DNA of 64,000 bases from Morella rubra (Eukaryota; Streptophyta; Magnoliopsida; Fagales; Myricaceae). Both the position numbers and the translations under genes were made by a program. This document shows, in pieces, positions 1 through 12,058 of this stretch. Numbering within the stretch: the stretch's first letter is position 1; the number at the start of each line of letters is the position of its first letter. Under the pieces are notes generated by a model that did no database searches, was not told the origin of the DNA, and saw nothing but the letters and a program-made list of their open reading frames with translations. The stretch spans positions 1,082,840-1,146,839 of the forward strand of contig CM025855.1 of assembly GCA_003952965.2 (NCBI GenBank), read 5' to 3'.

Positions 1-3000
1 AATTGATATGTAGTTGTTTGGGTACTCTGTAATTTGTCATGTACATAAGGCATGCATGAGATGATGATCAGGACCACATAATACGTTATATCTGGAGATT
101 CCTTCTTCTCTTCTTTCATCTATTCTTCCAATTCTCAATTTTACTTTAGGAACATCCCCAGTTGTTCTGAAATCTGGACGGCTTTATGTGCTACGGCAAA
201 GAAATCTGAATGATGTGTTTGAGCTCTTTGTCTCCATGCTTCCGTATACTTAGGGTACGACCTGGATCACTTAATATAATATAATAAATATATATATGTT
301 CATATTTCTCTGTTTTTTTTCCTCCCCTGTTTCTATTTGCTCTATTTCTCTTAATTTAATTTAGTTGGCAGTTTCGTCATGTATTCATCATTTCAGGAAG
401 TTTTTCTAGTATTATTTGCATACGTTTCCTTGCATATATCTCAGATTCTGATCTACGTCCATGCAGAAATTCATTATATATAGATAGTATCTGAGGTAAT
501 TAGGAGGTGCAGTGCTCAGGAAGACATTAACGTAAGTTCGTGTTTGCTATTTTTTATGTTATATATTAGACACTGCATGCATAATAGTACTAGAAGACCT
601 TATAACAATCGACTGCAATTTGAAGTATATTCTACATCAAAGAAATCTTAATTACCCTTTTCTCATGCGTTATGATCAGCAACCTCTGTGGTAATTAATT
701 AGCTTCTTAATAGCAAACCCAAGAAATTTCCCACCTTCTTAATAAATTATATGCGCTCGTTGAACATCAAAATATAATTAACTTAATGGGTGAATGATAT
801 GATAAAATTTAGAGATATATATATTGTATATTGACACCGCCAAAAAAGCTGTTCATATATTACACAGACGCACACAAGGACATAGCTAGCTAGGGATAAG
901 GAGCACGAATCAAATGAATCAATCTAGTCGTGCTTCTCATCACCGTTGAAACACAACGAGGATGATTAGCCGGTTTCACTCGAATCAAGGGCATCTGGGG
1001 CTTGGGGCAAGTACTTAACTTCATCGATGATTGAGAGGGGGAATTAATGAGTAAAGAATTGAACAAGTATGTTGGAACCGATGCTCATTGACTTAGATTA
1101 TCACTACTTAGTCTCAGGAAGCCCACCAAATATACAGATGAAAACAAACAGAGAGAAAACAAAAGGCAAAATCGTTTGGGTTGCATATTATATACGTTTA
1201 TATGTATATATGATACCGGGAGTACTCTCCGACGCAGATCACCCGGTGTTTTGTCGAATTCGGTGTACTTAATTCCTTAGCTGTCTTTTTGTAATATGTT
1301 TCGCTTGGCTCAATAGATGGATGGGGCGCCAGAGTCCAAGAAATTGCTCTCTCTCTCTCTCTCTCTCACAGACAGCTGAAACGTTTTACGAAAAGTAACT
1401 ACCTGAAAACAGGAGAAAAGCGTTCTGATGCTACGTACTAGCGCATATGTCTTTTTCTTAAACTCTAACTTGAATCATTTGATTGACTATGTAATATAGT
1501 TCGTACTTGTGAAGCTTTTGCCGTTGACTCTTATGGGGTATGGAATCGTGCATGATGGTTCGAGCTCCGGGATGAAGATCTCATAAGACATATATAGAGA
1601 CATCTTACCCAAAAGACATTAGCGTGCGCTATGGTCCAGCTCCCAAAAGAATTCTGCATACATATATTTAGGGTACCTATATATAGAACCCAAAGAGAAG
1701 GGGGAGAACCGTACAATATTGTGAGAAGGGGTTCGTGGGATATATATATACAGAACATGGTACAAAGACATAATCATGCGAGACCGCCATCACATAATTA
1801 GCTCCATATAGTCCCTTGTGCTTTTACGTGCAGGCGTGCAACGCATGAAGACTTGCATTTTGCCCAATACATTTGGGTCCAAATGCTTCAGAACCGGCAC
1901 ATTCACGATCAACCTCTCTATCAGAATCTCTCTCTCTCTCTATATATATATATTTACACCTACTTGTGATTGTGAGAGCTTAACAACAATCTCTAGGCAG
2001 TAGGTTATGCCCCACAAGGATATATGTATGCATGAAAGCCGTCTCACATGACCCCGTAAACAATTATTAGTTTAGTGTTGGATTTTTGTTAATCTTTTTA
2101 AGTGTAATAAAAATTAAGCAAGAGTCGGCTTCTTTGTTTGATGCAACGTTTGAGAAGTCAAGTTCGTCTATTTCTTGAGTTCCAAGAAATTAACAACAAC
2201 AACTTACACTTTGTCCCTCTCGATCGGTCTCTCCCTCTCTTGAGTCAAATCTCTCCAGGACAAAACCATGCGTCTTGAAAGTACCATGCCCGTCTTTCTC
2301 GTTCGGAAGTTTTCCACTCCTTACCTTTTGGAGCATATACACCCACAGCATGAAAGTTTGTGGACTATTTGACGGTCTGAATCGGGCACTAACAGTCCAA
2401 CTTCAACCTCTTCCATTCATTGAACTTTTAAGACTTTCCCAGGTAATTAAAAGCATTTGATTGTAATGTTTTAAAATGTACTCAAACCCCCCACTTTTAA
2501 GTCGCCTGGATTTGGTGCAGCTGGATATAATTCAACGCCAGTACTTCTGAAAAAAACCCAAATAATAACAATAATAATAGCAATAATTCAGAGCCATTGA
2601 ATGATTTTGATCTACTGCTAAAATCGAGTGGTGAAGCTCTTAATTGATATGCCATGAAGATAATTGTCATAGAAAAGTCTCCGGACCCACGAATGACTAG
2701 CTAGGTGTGATCTGCAACGTCCGCCATGAGCAACGTCTGCGGTGGAAAAACAGGAGATCTTGTTGGCAAATGGAAACGATTTTACCGAAGAGGTGGGAAG
2801 GACTATTAGGTGGGGAAGCAGTAAATATGCATCGCCAATGTCACGCGCCAGTACTCAATGGCTCCTACATATTCTATGCATTACAATCTTGACTCTAATA
2901 TTCTCAAGGCTTATTTTTTTTTTCTCTGTTTTTCTTTTGCTTGGGAAACAAGTTTGGTTGACTCGTCATGGAGTTTCCTGGCAGAATAGAAAACATTCTG

Positions 3001-4200
3001 ATTAGAAAAAAGAAAAAAAAAATACAAAAAACACAAACATAATTAAGATCGATCGTGATTTTTTTTTTATTTCCTAATCTTAAAGTCAAATAGAAAAAAT
3101 AATTCCCAAAATTTTCATGCGTAGAATGCTAAAGCTCAGCACATTCTAATAAGTCCTTCATTCTAGAAGTTATAATCTTTTTTTATATTTTGTGAAGTAG
3201 ATAAGATGGAATTTGAGTGAATTAAATAATGAATCAAAAGACTAAATTTTTTTTGAGCCTATATTCAGATCTTCTGAATTTTTTTATGATAAATTCTAGT
3301 TTGATCTTGCTTGTTTAAAGTTTTTTAGATTTGAAATTAAATATTTTTGTCATAATAGTTCTTGCGAACTAATACTAGATTGACCTGATCTTCCATACAT
3401 ATAAATATATATTATATAATATGTATGTACATATATACGTATGTATTTATGTATATATATCTCTAGTATCATCATAAGAAATTTTATTTTTGTGAGGAAA
3501 TTTGAGTTTTATCATAAAAGGTAGATTTTAGTGACGAAACCCAATTTTTATCGCAAAAGTCGTCAATAGCCCAGCGTAAAAAACATAACATGAGCAAAGT
3601 TGTGATCATTTGTGAAACACAAACGATGGAGAGGAGAAGTTCCGCTGGTTACACTTCTCGTTTGATTGTCCATTGATTGTGTTTGGATGTGTATATACCC
3701 GATTGACACTGACGATTTTGATCGTTAAGTGTTTAACGAATATTTGGAGGACTGAGATGCCGGATTTTCTCAAAAAAAAAAAAAAAAAAAGGGTTGTGGG
3801 GGTGAGAAGTTTGATATGGCCCGGAGTTGTGTTGACAGCGGGGCAAATAAGATTCATGTCCATATTTTTCTCTTTCCTTCTAATTTTTCAAATAAATGTT
3901 TTGACACCCTATATTTTATTTTCCAAAACAGGAACATGTAAAGCACGGTTTGTAAGGGCGCGTGTGATTGGCATATCTCGGTTATGGGAACAAAGAGAGC
4001 AGAAATGACCCGCGGAGACGTACAACACAGAATTATAAATGGCGGCGAATTCTAGGTTGCCCGCCACGTTAGTCCTCGCTGTAAAAAGGTCAAAAAATTT
4101 TAATTAACCAAACTACCCTTCAAAATTTTTACATATTAGCCTATTAACCAACCATTGCCAGAAGGTAATTAGAGGCCAGTTTAAGGGAACAAACAGTAAT
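1..4200. other. Intergenic, AT-rich, no supported gene
   Basis: No reading frame here looks like a protein; the longest are short and low in complexity. Visible structure is a (CT)n microsatellite at 1347-1367, a shorter CT/TA run near 1930-1952, AAT-type runs near 2560-2585, an A-run at about 3772-3790, and alternating TATA/TGTA DNA at 3400-3460. A possible CACTA-type relic near 3465-3580 is listed separately. Confidence 0.6.
3465..3580. mobile_element. Possible decayed CACTA transposon terminus
   Basis: The stretch CATCATAAGAAATTTTATTT followed by repeated GTGA(C/G)GAAA and ATCGCAAAAGTCGTC motifs resembles the ends and subterminal repeats of plant CACTA elements, which start CACTACAAGAAA. 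Two bases of the diagnostic terminus differ, and I could not find a matching opposite end or target duplication. A relic is the most that can be claimed. Confidence 0.25.
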
Positions 4201-4281
4201 TAAACAAGTAAGGCCTTGAATTGGTCAGAGAAAAAATTTTGACCGGACTACAAATTTGACAGGGCCGGGTATCTTGGCCCT

Positions 4282-4287
4282 CACGTG
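4282..4287 (+). promoter_or_regulatory. G-box (CACGTG) upstream of the CRF gene
   Basis: A palindromic CACGTG lies about 360 bases upstream of the TATA-like box of the ERF gene. This is the classic binding site of bZIP and bHLH factors. Position relative to the gene makes it a plausible element, but occupancy cannot be judged from sequence. Confidence 0.4.
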
Positions 4288-4640
4288 ACTCGCATCACAG
4301 TGTTCGAGACCAGTCATATGCTGACTCAGCACCGTCGGATGCGCTTCCATTGGGCCAGATCTCCGAAGGGGGCCACAATGTAAACGTGTCAGGATCCTGT
4401 ACAGTTATCGGGATGCGGCGGCCCGTAGACTATCTCTAAATGGTCAGCAACCGGAATCTTAGGCCCGACCCACCGGCTCTACAATAGGACCTATCCTGTT
4501 ACCCATCCTCTGGAAAAAATAATAAAATCTAGAAAAAATTTCTTTTTAATAAAACCCCATTAATTAAAATGAATCCTATTATTAAATAAATAGAGGGTTT
4601 TTGGTATTCCGGGGTTTTGCAATTCGGGCTGTTGGGATCC

Positions 4641-4647
4641 TATAAAA
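4641..4647 (+). promoter_or_regulatory. TATA box candidate of the CRF gene
   Basis: TATAAAA stands in a locally GC-richer stretch about 600 bases before the start codon. Transcription from about 4670 would give a long leader of roughly 570 bases. That leader is pyrimidine-rich and contains short upstream ORFs, unless a leader intron is removed; a possible acceptor, TTTGTGGCAG, sits just before 5114. Confidence 0.5.
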
Positions 4648-5238
4648 CAGCGATTTCAGTGTTTCGGTTTCCACCGCAAACCCAACTCTTTTCGCTTTGC
4701 TTACTCCCACTGTGAGTCTACGCAGAAATTTCTCCTCAACTCCTCTCTGATAGACCTCCTTTATCACCTCCTTTCTGGGTCTTTGATTTTGCTTGGTTCC
4801 CCACTAGAGCAGAGATCTTGGGTGTGATTCTCCGACTATATTTCCATATACATTCTCAGGCACCAACTGGTCCCGAAGAAACTTCTTGATACTTTCTGTT
4901 TCTGGATACAACTCGGTGAATCAAGTCCGTTATTTTGTTTCCTTATTCGCTTCTTAAGACTTCCTCTAAGGTTTATTGCCTGCCTTCAAAGACGTATTGA
5001 TGAGTCCTTGTGCTAAGTTGTCTCTCTTCTTTCTTGATGGGTTTTCGATATTTAAATAGTTGTCTTTGACACTTTTTGAATGGAATCCACCTTTTTCATG
5101 TCTTTGTGGCAGATTTCTCAATCGCCCTTCTCTCTAATCTTCTTGTTCACGATTCCTTCACTTTCTTGGACCTCTTTATTTTCCTTTCGGTTTGAAAGAA
5201 TCTGATAGGAGAAGTTACTGCTGATCAGAAAGGAAAAT

Positions 5239-6285
5239 ATGGACCCAGACCAAGGTATCCTATGCCCAATCAAATACACAGAGCACCGAAACATTACCAA
5301 AAAGCTCTCAAAGCCTAGGAAAGTTTCCGATGGCCACCGGAAACGACAAGCAGAGGTAAGCACACTTAGAGTGGTGAGGGTATCGGTGACCGACCCGGAC
5401 GCCACTGACTCGTCCAGCGACGAGGAAGAGGAGTTCTTCTTCCCCCGGCAGCGTGTGAAGCGGTACGTGAACGAGATCAACATCGAGTCCAGCTGCAAAG
5501 CAAGCATCGTTTCAAACCCCAGGAAACGACCTACAGGAGAGTCCCCTGCCTCCCGGCGGCCACTGAAGGTTGCTCCGACCAACGGCAGGAAGTTCCGTGG
5601 CGTACGGCAACGGCCATGGGGGAAGTGGGCTGCCGAGATTCGAGATCCCGCGAGACGAGTGCGGTTGTGGTTGGGGACCTACGACACTGCCGAAGAGGCA
5701 GCTATGGTATACGATAACGCGGCTATTAAGCTTCGGGGTCCAGACGCTTTAACCAACTTTGTCACTCCGCCACCGAAAGAGACGACTGAAGTCATTGTAC
5801 CTTCTGTGTCGGGCTATGATTCGGGCGACGAGTCTAACTCTCACAGTCACAGTCTGTCTTCTCCGACGTCTGTTCTTCCATACAGGACTCACTCCACTGA
5901 AGAGGCCCAACCCACAAAGTACGAACCACAATTAGATCATCAACAACAACAACAACCAGTGAAAGAACAGGCTGTAAAGTGTGAGCTACAAAAACTGGCT
6001 GTCGAGGAAGTGTTCCGAGAATGTCAGGCCGAAACCGGTCTCTCCGATGATTCGGGGGGTGATTATTTGCCGTTCGACTTGCCGTTCGATTTGCCAGACT
6101 TAGATGATGTCTTCAACTTTTCAGAGCAGTCTCTGCTTTTTGATGAGCCGATGCAGAGCCACATATTGATGGACGATCTCGGTCTGTTGTTCAGTGATAA
6201 CACGGGAGAAAGTTTCGGGTCCTTATCCATGATGAATCAAGTCGATGATTATTTCCAAGACATTTTGTTAGGTTCCGACATCTGA
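5239..6285 (+). CDS. AP2/ERF transcription factor, cytokinin response factor (CRF3/CRF4-like)
   Basis: A 348-residue protein in one exon, as is usual for group VI ERFs. Residues about 13-75 form the CRF domain: the TEHR start, the [16 protein letters not shown] core and the [12 protein letters not shown] segment. Residues about 118-175 are the AP2/ERF DNA-binding domain ([34 protein letters not shown]), which recognises GCC-box-like DNA. A SPTSVL motif at about 208-213 is typical of the group VI C-terminus and is a suggested MAP-kinase site. The C-terminus is acidic with a repeated LPFD unit and a short glutamine run, consistent with an activation region. CRFs act in the nucleus downstream of cytokinin two-component signalling. 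The ATG at 5239 precedes the CRF domain directly. Gene order favours the CRF3/CRF4 pair, but CRF1/CRF2 cannot be excluded. Confidence 0.93.
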   Translation: MDPDQGILCPIKYTEHRNITKKLSKPRKVSDGHRKRQAEVSTLRVVRVSVTDPDATDSSSDEEEEFFFPRQRVKRYVNEINIESSCKASIVSNPRKRPTGESPASRRPLKVAPTNGRKFRGVRQRPWGKWAAEIRDPARRVRLWLGTYDTAEEAAMVYDNAAIKLRGPDALTNFVTPPPKETTEVIVPSVSGYDSGDESNSHSHSLSSPTSVLPYRTHSTEEAQPTKYEPQLDHQQQQQPVKEQAVKCELQKLAVEEVFRECQAETGLSDDSGGDYLPFDLPFDLPDLDDVFNFSEQSLLFDEPMQSHILMDDLGLLFSDNTGESFGSLSMMNQVDDYFQDILLGSDI

Positions 6286-6620
6286 GTGAGCGACTCTGAC
6301 TAACACACTCTTCGGGATAAGTGTTGTTGTTGCCGTTGGCTCGCCGGTTCCTCGGCAGATTTTGTTCCGGTTACAACTAGAGTATCGACAACTATGTATT
6401 TTCCTTTTTTTTTAAAAAAAAAAAAATAGTAGTAGTAAGGTGTAGTAATTGTTATTAGTTTTGTAATTTATTGGTTTAAATATCTCTGAAATAATAATCG
6501 GAGATACGAGTGAAATTTTTATTTTGTATCTTTTTCAATGCATGTTGAGAGTGTATAATTTTCGCGAATTAATGGAAAACGAATAAGCTCTTTTCCTTCC
6601 AACCATTACCTTATTTGATT
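6286..6620 (+). other. 3' UTR and terminator region of the CRF gene
   Basis: After the TGA the sequence becomes AT-rich with T and A runs (about 6404-6426) and AATAAT/TTGTAAT motifs suitable for polyadenylation near 6450-6500. The exact cleavage site cannot be read. Confidence 0.4.
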
Positions 6621-6744
6621 TCGAAATTGGGAAATTTAAAAACAAGAGTTTATTGTACTTGCTTTATAAAAAATATATATCCATAAACAAACGGTTAAAA
6701 ATAGAGAAAAAAAATTGGATCTACACCGAATTTCAAGCTAGAAA

Positions 6745-6752
<8 letters not shown>

Positions 6753-6796
<44 letters not shown>

Positions 6797-6811
6797 TTAT
6801 TTATTTATTTT
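6753..6811. repeat. (AT)n microsatellite followed by (TTTA)n
   Basis: About 20 AT dinucleotides (6753-6792) run straight into four to five TTTA units. This is a compound microsatellite likely to vary in length between individuals. Confidence 0.95.
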
Positions 6812-9800
6812 TATTAGCAGCAAGAAAAGAAATTGAATTTCCAATCTTCATATTTTCGACTTTCACCAAAACCCATGAGCCAAAACCCCCATTACAATGC
6901 GGTCGAGATTATTGCGACGACTCCGCTCCACGGTGGCATTCCTTTTGGCCTTTTGTCCCCCCACACGTGTAGGCGCAATTAGCGGCCTAGCGGGTACCGC
7001 ATGGGCGGTTGATGGGGTCCGAGTCGGTGCGACCCGTGTGAAACCAAGCCTTTAAAGACTTCAGTTTACTTTTATTCAATAAAACGATATATATTTTCTA
7101 AATCACGCGTGCGGGCGATCTTAAAGGTTTCGGTTCCGATTGCCGAGTCGTGCTGCCGCAAAGCAAAACTTTAATATAAAGTAGAAAATGCAGTTGAAAA
7201 GGCATGGGATATAATTAATGAAGATTTAGGGGGGGGATGAGGAATACAGACTAGCTTATTTTCTTCTCACTAGCACAGTTATAAGACATGGCCAAATATA
7301 TAATAACGAGTAAGATGGGGGAGGGGAGTCCGAAACATAGCTGTCAATTAGCATCGCTATTGCTTAGAAAAAAAAAAAAAAAAATTCGCATATCTATTAA
7401 GACTTATAGGCACGTTTGAATTTCTTTTTATCTTTTTCCTCTTAAACAAACAAAAGGGTATCCATGATTTTGGTCCCTACTAATTTCTAGACAAGTTAAA
7501 ATCAGGATTCATATTTTATAGTTTAGCTGGCAATTAACGGGTTGAGATGGATTTAACGATCTAAATCCAACCGCCAACTCTGTGATTTAGAAATTAGAAT
7601 AGGTGCACTAAGTCTAGAATCTCAATTAAATTGAAGCCTAATAATTGGGGTGGATTTGGATTCCATTGGATTCAAGTTGGTTAAATAAAGAATTCAATTT
7701 GGCACGTACACTGTAGCTTATAGCTAGGACTTGTACACAGTAGCTGGTACTTACTGGAAGCAGTCTTATTAGAAAGTGTTTGGAAATGCTATTTGACTGT
7801 AAAACAGCTTTCTGTCAAGGGAGCATTAATAAATTAAACAAAATTTATGTATGCAAGCTATTCCGACAGTCAAGGGAGAGCATTTCTAAACAATTTCTTA
7901 GAAGATTCGGTTTGTGCTCTTCATGTTGGGAGGATTATAACGTTGTTCCTCCCACTTCCTATTACTTTTCTTTTTGTTAATTCCTGAACGTACATGATGT
8001 TAGATATTATAGAAAACCCATGTAAATTGCTCATGCATGGCTGGAATCGATCGATCGCATCAATTATATATCTGCAGTACTGAAAAGAATACCCTTAACT
8101 TATAATTGGCACAAGTAAGATTAATTTTAGATAAATGTTAGGACTAATAGAGCATTAAATATTCTGCACTTGTTCTTCAGGATGATTTTAATTAAACGAC
8201 GACGAGAGTCACCATCTAAGATGATTTTGGAAGGTGAAACCAGTGAGAGAACAGCCAACGAAGTAGGAGTTGTGAAGTTTTATAATAATCAGAAATAGTC
8301 AACAAAACCGGCCTTCACCATAAATTGCTCCTAATAAAAGTCAATCAGAATTAATTTACTGAAAACGTTTTCCAAAATGTAAATATCTGTGTTCATTGTA
8401 TTCGTAAATTGCGGTCAACTAATTATGAACTTTTTATGGAAATTTAAATTTCATATGAATTAACCAAGTCGGTTTCCATTTAAAAAGATCATACCTTTTC
8501 TTTTTATCTTCCTTTTTCGATCGATTCTATTTAAGTCAGATACAAACTGAGAAAATGGATGATGAGATACTATGATTGATATCACAAACTAAGGGGAAAG
8601 GTGAATCATTGTCCTTTTTAAGTGTTTAACACTTTTATGGTTTGAAATATTTTAAAAATATATCTTGGCATATTTTATAATAAAATACATATTTTAATAC
8701 ATTGCTGGTGATCTCTTTCTCTTTCTCTCTCTCTCTCTACAACCATGAATTTAATATTTCAAATTTAACGGGTGATACGAAATTAAATTTTTAATTAATT
8801 GACTATTTAATATAGTATTAAATTAGTAAAGGCTGTCTTAAATTTGAAATAGAATTTGTTAACTACGATATTAAAATTTCCTTCTATTTACTCATGATTT
8901 CTATCCTGGCGGCTTAATTAATTTTTAGATACAAGAGGGAAAATTTAACGGTTTAAACTTTTGAGTGAGCTCTTAAACTTTTACGTCATGGGGAAAATTA
9001 GTTGTCTCCCTTAAGCTCTGTGTCCATACTGTATTGTACAGTTAATTTCTTCATACTGGATAATAGAAAAAGACGTAATCCTGCTCCGACAGCCTCGTTC
9101 CAGAATAAAAAATAGAAAATGGTAAGGATAATAAAGGAGCCTGCATATATATATATATATAATATATATGCGGGGAAGTATCTAGCGACTTCTATCCTGC
9201 GTGAAACCACGAGCATCACTGCACTGATACTTGCTTGACCAATACTCAAAGGGGCATAGGAAGAACACGAAAAAGGTTCCATGATTATGTTCCAAACCAG
9301 ACAATAATTTCATAGTTTTGATTTGTTCTTAAAATACCGATATCACTCCCACGCGCTAGCCCTTACCTGTCAACCCTTTACACCAAAAAAAAAAAGGGTT
9401 AATGAAGACATTTCTTTGTTTAGTTATGTTTTTCTCTAATTAATTTTCTTTTTTTAATTCGGTCTTCTTCCTGTTGATAAGAAGCATCCAGCAGCCCGCA
9501 TGAGCAATATCACACCACTACGTAGAAAAGAGTTGAGATATCAAACTACGCTGCTTTACGGGAATTACTCGGTGGTAGCGACTTGCATGCCGTTCCGCCT
9601 GATCTGTATAGACTAAATGTGTAAATAGTGATCTTTACCGAAAAGTGTCCAAAATTTTCAATAGGCTAGCTATACTTCTCTTTATTTTTTTTTTTTTATT
9701 TCTCCTAATCGGTTTTTATGATCACGTGCTTAAAGTGTTCTTTTGCAGGAGGAAGTTGAAGGGAGTTATAATGAATGGGATTGCTTTTGTTTGACCACTA

Positions 9801-11460
9801 ATATATACAGTATTCTTCATGGGGCTACATACAGTACAGGCCCTAGCCAGAAGCAAAAGCTTTTAAAAGATCTTTTTCCCTATAGCTAGGTTCGGTTAGT
9901 AATGGAGGGGTCCTTATTTATGGTGGCTGCCGGTTGGTAGAAATATTTTTGGACATTGAAATTGGGGTAACATTAGGTTGTGGTTTGGGGTATGACCCAT
10001 GACATGTGAGAATCTGCCCCATCCAGCTTTAGATGTTCAGGTCATGAAAAATTTGGACCTGTTTTATTTTTATTTTTCTCTTCTCTCTTTTCACACGTTA
10101 GTAATCACTCCTCGTGGTGGGGTATAATTGAATTTTAAAAAAAAACCAAAAAGGCAAACCTTCATGGGATGCAATGTGCAGTACTGTCATCCCTTAATTT
10201 GCACGCCTATAGGCCAGAGAACGCTAAAGAGGAGGAGAAGAAGAAGATCGAGAACCAAAAGTCAGAAGTTTCAATATTTCCTAAAGTGTCTAATGCATCA
10301 TGCACCGAAATAAGCTATTTTCCAGAGTCAATTCTTTTTGCGCCACATATAGTGTGGGAAATTTGTGACTTTTTGGGCACTCTGATTAGCTCTTTGTCGG
10401 GCTTTTAAGAATCCTATTAGCAAAAAAGATAAGAAAGAAAGAAACATTTGCCTGCTAAAAGCACAAGAATGATTTGAAATTGTATACCTTGATAGCGATA
10501 AGATAACAATACAAGATTCGCGACAATGGTGGCTTGATATAATGCTATCACACACTAATTCACTTGGCCGCAGGGACTACATGAAGAATAGAACTATTAT
10601 TTAAGCAGATAGAAACATAGTACCTAAGAGCACCGATGCATATGAATCTTTTCCTAGGAATCTAAGCAAGTGTTTTCTTTAGATCCTGATATTTTCCTTT
10701 ACAAGTGTCATGAGCTCTTTTCTCCGACAAAAAAACATACTGCTGATAGTGCATTCGTTGTTATGAATTGACCTTTAAGATAGAAGTGCTGACAGCATAT
10801 ATAGATCATCGAGATGCCAGAACATGTTAGACATAAGCTTCAAAGCAAATGGTTCGATTAGTGGAGATAATTAGTTTTAGATCATAAGAGCGCTATCCTG
10901 CAAATTTTCTCCACATCTGCACCAATCAGACACCTAACCAATCGTGGGCATCCCCAGGGGCCAGGAGATCCAAAAAGAAGACAGCAATTCCATTGAAGAA
11001 ATATTTTATAAAGAAAATCCGTTATTTTAAAATTTTTTGTCCCATGTTTATTCGTCGGGATGTTTATCCATGAGATCGCTAGCTTTAAGTATATATCTCA
11101 GCAAACTTTCTATTTCTGGTGGTAAAAATGAAGGCAAAAATGTCAATTCCTTTTCCCCAATTTAGTCTTCGAATAATTTATGACCATCTCACTCGTCATC
11201 GAATGAGGTATTTCCATTAATGTCTATTTATGTTCTTCATAAACAACGCAGTTTCTTTTTGGTATGTTTGTTGATACAGTTACTATTCCCTATTTATTGC
11301 TGTATTCACTTCCTGCAAAAACCCACCGTTAAGTACGTAGTCAATAAATGGACTGTCTCGACACTATAAATTCAACATATACGTTGCATGCAGTACGTAC
11401 CCCCATATCTCCTAATCAATTATATATGTAGGCTAAGCTATAGATATATGTTAGTGTCGG
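6812..11460. other. Intergenic, no supported gene
   Basis: AT-rich DNA with no coding-like frame. There are A-runs near 7368-7384 and T-runs near 9682-9699, a TA run at about 9148-9160, and a CT run near 8714-8738. A GC-richer segment at 6930-7050 and another at 7100-7160 carry no frame I can recognise. Confidence 0.55.
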
Positions 11461-11462
11461 AG

Positions 11463-12058
11463 TGTTGGCAAAATTTAGTACTAAATTTAAATTTAAATTG
11501 AGTTGTATTTTTTTATTCGAAAATATTGGATAAGTTTGGTTAGAATATTCAAGAGATTAATGAGTCTTTTAAAGTTTGAAAAGATAAGATATTCTCAAGA
11601 TAATGAAGAGTTAAAAACAAGTAGCTGGACCATGCACACAAAATCTCTGAGAAAATTTCTAGATTTTTCAAAAATTTCTCTCATTTAAAACATTTCCCTC
11701 ATTTTCAGAATTTCATTTGAAACTCAACTAACCCTATAAATACATGGAGAGGTTGACTAAGAAACTTATTTGAGGCCATTCAATATCTTATTTAAGCCTA
11801 ATTGAGAGAGAAACTCTCTCATAGATTGAGTAGTTTCTTTTTTCTTTAAAATTTTTTCACTTCATCAACAAAATCTTTATTTCTTGTGTGATTGATTATT
11901 TTATTTCTTATATGATTATTTATTTTGTTGATTGAGTTAATATTTATTCAAATTTAGACTCATCAACAATTTTGGAAACTTATTTTAAAATTGTTAATGA
12001 TTTTTAAATAGTAGAGTAACACCTATTCATCCTCTCTAGTGTTAATAGGGTCTAAACA
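11463..12058. mobile_element. Possible degenerate solo LTR (copia-like)
   Basis: The segment begins TGTTGGCAAAATTT and ends near TCTAAACA. It contains a promoter-like CTATAAATAC (about 11734), a GAGAGAGAAACTCTCTC stretch typical of LTR U3/R regions, and near its end ACACCTATTCATCCTCTCTAG, which recalls the segment found just before the primer-binding site of many plant copia elements. No primer-binding site, partner LTR or matching target duplication is visible, so the boundaries are approximate and the call tentative. Confidence 0.3.

Noticed and set aside
1558-1570. GGTTCGAGCTCC resembling a tRNA B box
   Set aside because: One extra base, no matching A box and no cloverleaf pairing nearby.
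5118-5582. 154-codon minus-strand frame opposite the CRF gene
   Set aside because: Antisense to the CRF domain; low-complexity serine content simply mirrors the acidic codons of CRF.
8998-9282. 94-codon minus-strand frame
   Set aside because: The C-terminal half is a translated TA microsatellite and flank; no similarity or conserved motif is visible.
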